Part shown: positions 51,790 to 51,840 of the stretch, one piece after another
Layout: each line of letters begins with the position of its first letter
How positions within the stretch are numbered: the stretch's first letter is position 1
Assembly: GCA_900541885.1 (NCBI GenBank)
Contig: UQKW01000015.1
Coordinates: forward strand, 1 to 51,840
Direction: 5' to 3'
DNA from: an uncultured Collinsella sp.
GTDB taxonomy: Bacteria > Actinomycetota > Coriobacteriia > Coriobacteriales > Coriobacteriaceae
Length of the DNA: 51,840 nucleotides
Program-made: the position numbers and the translations under genes
Notes under the pieces: generated by a model
What the model was told of the DNA's origin: nothing
Seen by the model: only the letters and a program-made list of their open reading frames with translations
The model's database searches: none

Positions 51790-51840
51790 ATTACAGTTTG
51801 AGTCGTCCGAAAGGGCGGCTCTTTTCCGTTGCATGGTTAT
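51790..51840. repeat. 51-bp direct repeat, copy 2 (runs off the window)
   Basis: Identical to 42365-42415. As it touches the window edge the real repeat may be longer, for example a second copy of the first IS110 element. Confidence 0.9.

Overview
The window looks like a chromosomal segment of a high-G+C gut actinobacterium of the Coriobacteriia, most likely Collinsella or a close relative. This rests on base composition (about 60% G+C in most genes, strong CGC/GAC/GCC codon preference), good AAGGAG-type ribosome sites, and the gene complement; no rRNA or tRNA gene is present to confirm it.

Region 1 (1-16,125, minus strand) is a BREX type 1 phage-defence operon read right to left: brxA, brxB, brxC, pglX, pglZ, brxL and a last unknown gene. 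Two things are unusual. PglX is cut in two: an 838-aa methyltransferase/target-recognition part and a 322-aa C-terminal part, with a separate, AT-richer gene between them whose product has a HEPN-type RNase motif (RNSLAH) and a winged-helix tail. The GTG start of brxA lies at the end of a run of ten G residues, the classic form of a slippage (phase-variation) switch.

Region 2 (16,126-28,600) is mostly housekeeping: a small orphan antitoxin-like gene, serC-serA with a DUF1015-like gene nearby (serine synthesis), an unknown protein with a nuclease-like C-terminus, an M20 peptidase, two tandem histidine phosphatases, a nitroreductase under an iron-box-like site, a DUF308 membrane protein, a YaiI/YqxD protein, a His-rich metal permease, and a DnaQ-like exonuclease.

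Region 3 (28,600-32,220) is a metal-resistance cluster: an ArsR/SmtB repressor, a free-standing heavy-metal-associated (HMA) protein, a Zn/Cd-type P1B ATPase, and a DtxR/MntR-like regulator. Three copies of an ATATGARC-type operator tie the repressor to both of its target promoters.

Region 4 (32,240-42,213): a Cof-type HAD phosphatase, an ABC-F protein, the pstSCAB phosphate-uptake operon, a PepV-like dipeptidase, a HAD phosphatase and a DegV protein.

Region 5 (42,214-51,840) is an accessory zone. It holds an IS110 transposase, a 3'-end duplicate of the LOG-family gene, a repeat-bounded element, a 1003-aa primase-helicase-PLD-like protein of the TOTE conflict type, a YafQ/DinJ toxin-antitoxin pair, the intact LOG gene, tgt (queuosine tRNA modification) and a second, different IS110-family transposase. 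A stretch of at least 51 bp is repeated exactly beside both transposases. A 65-bp palindromic repeat occurs three times in regions 4-5.

All identifications are from reading the sequence and remembered family motifs; no database search was run. Coordinates of IS and repeat ends are estimates unless stated.
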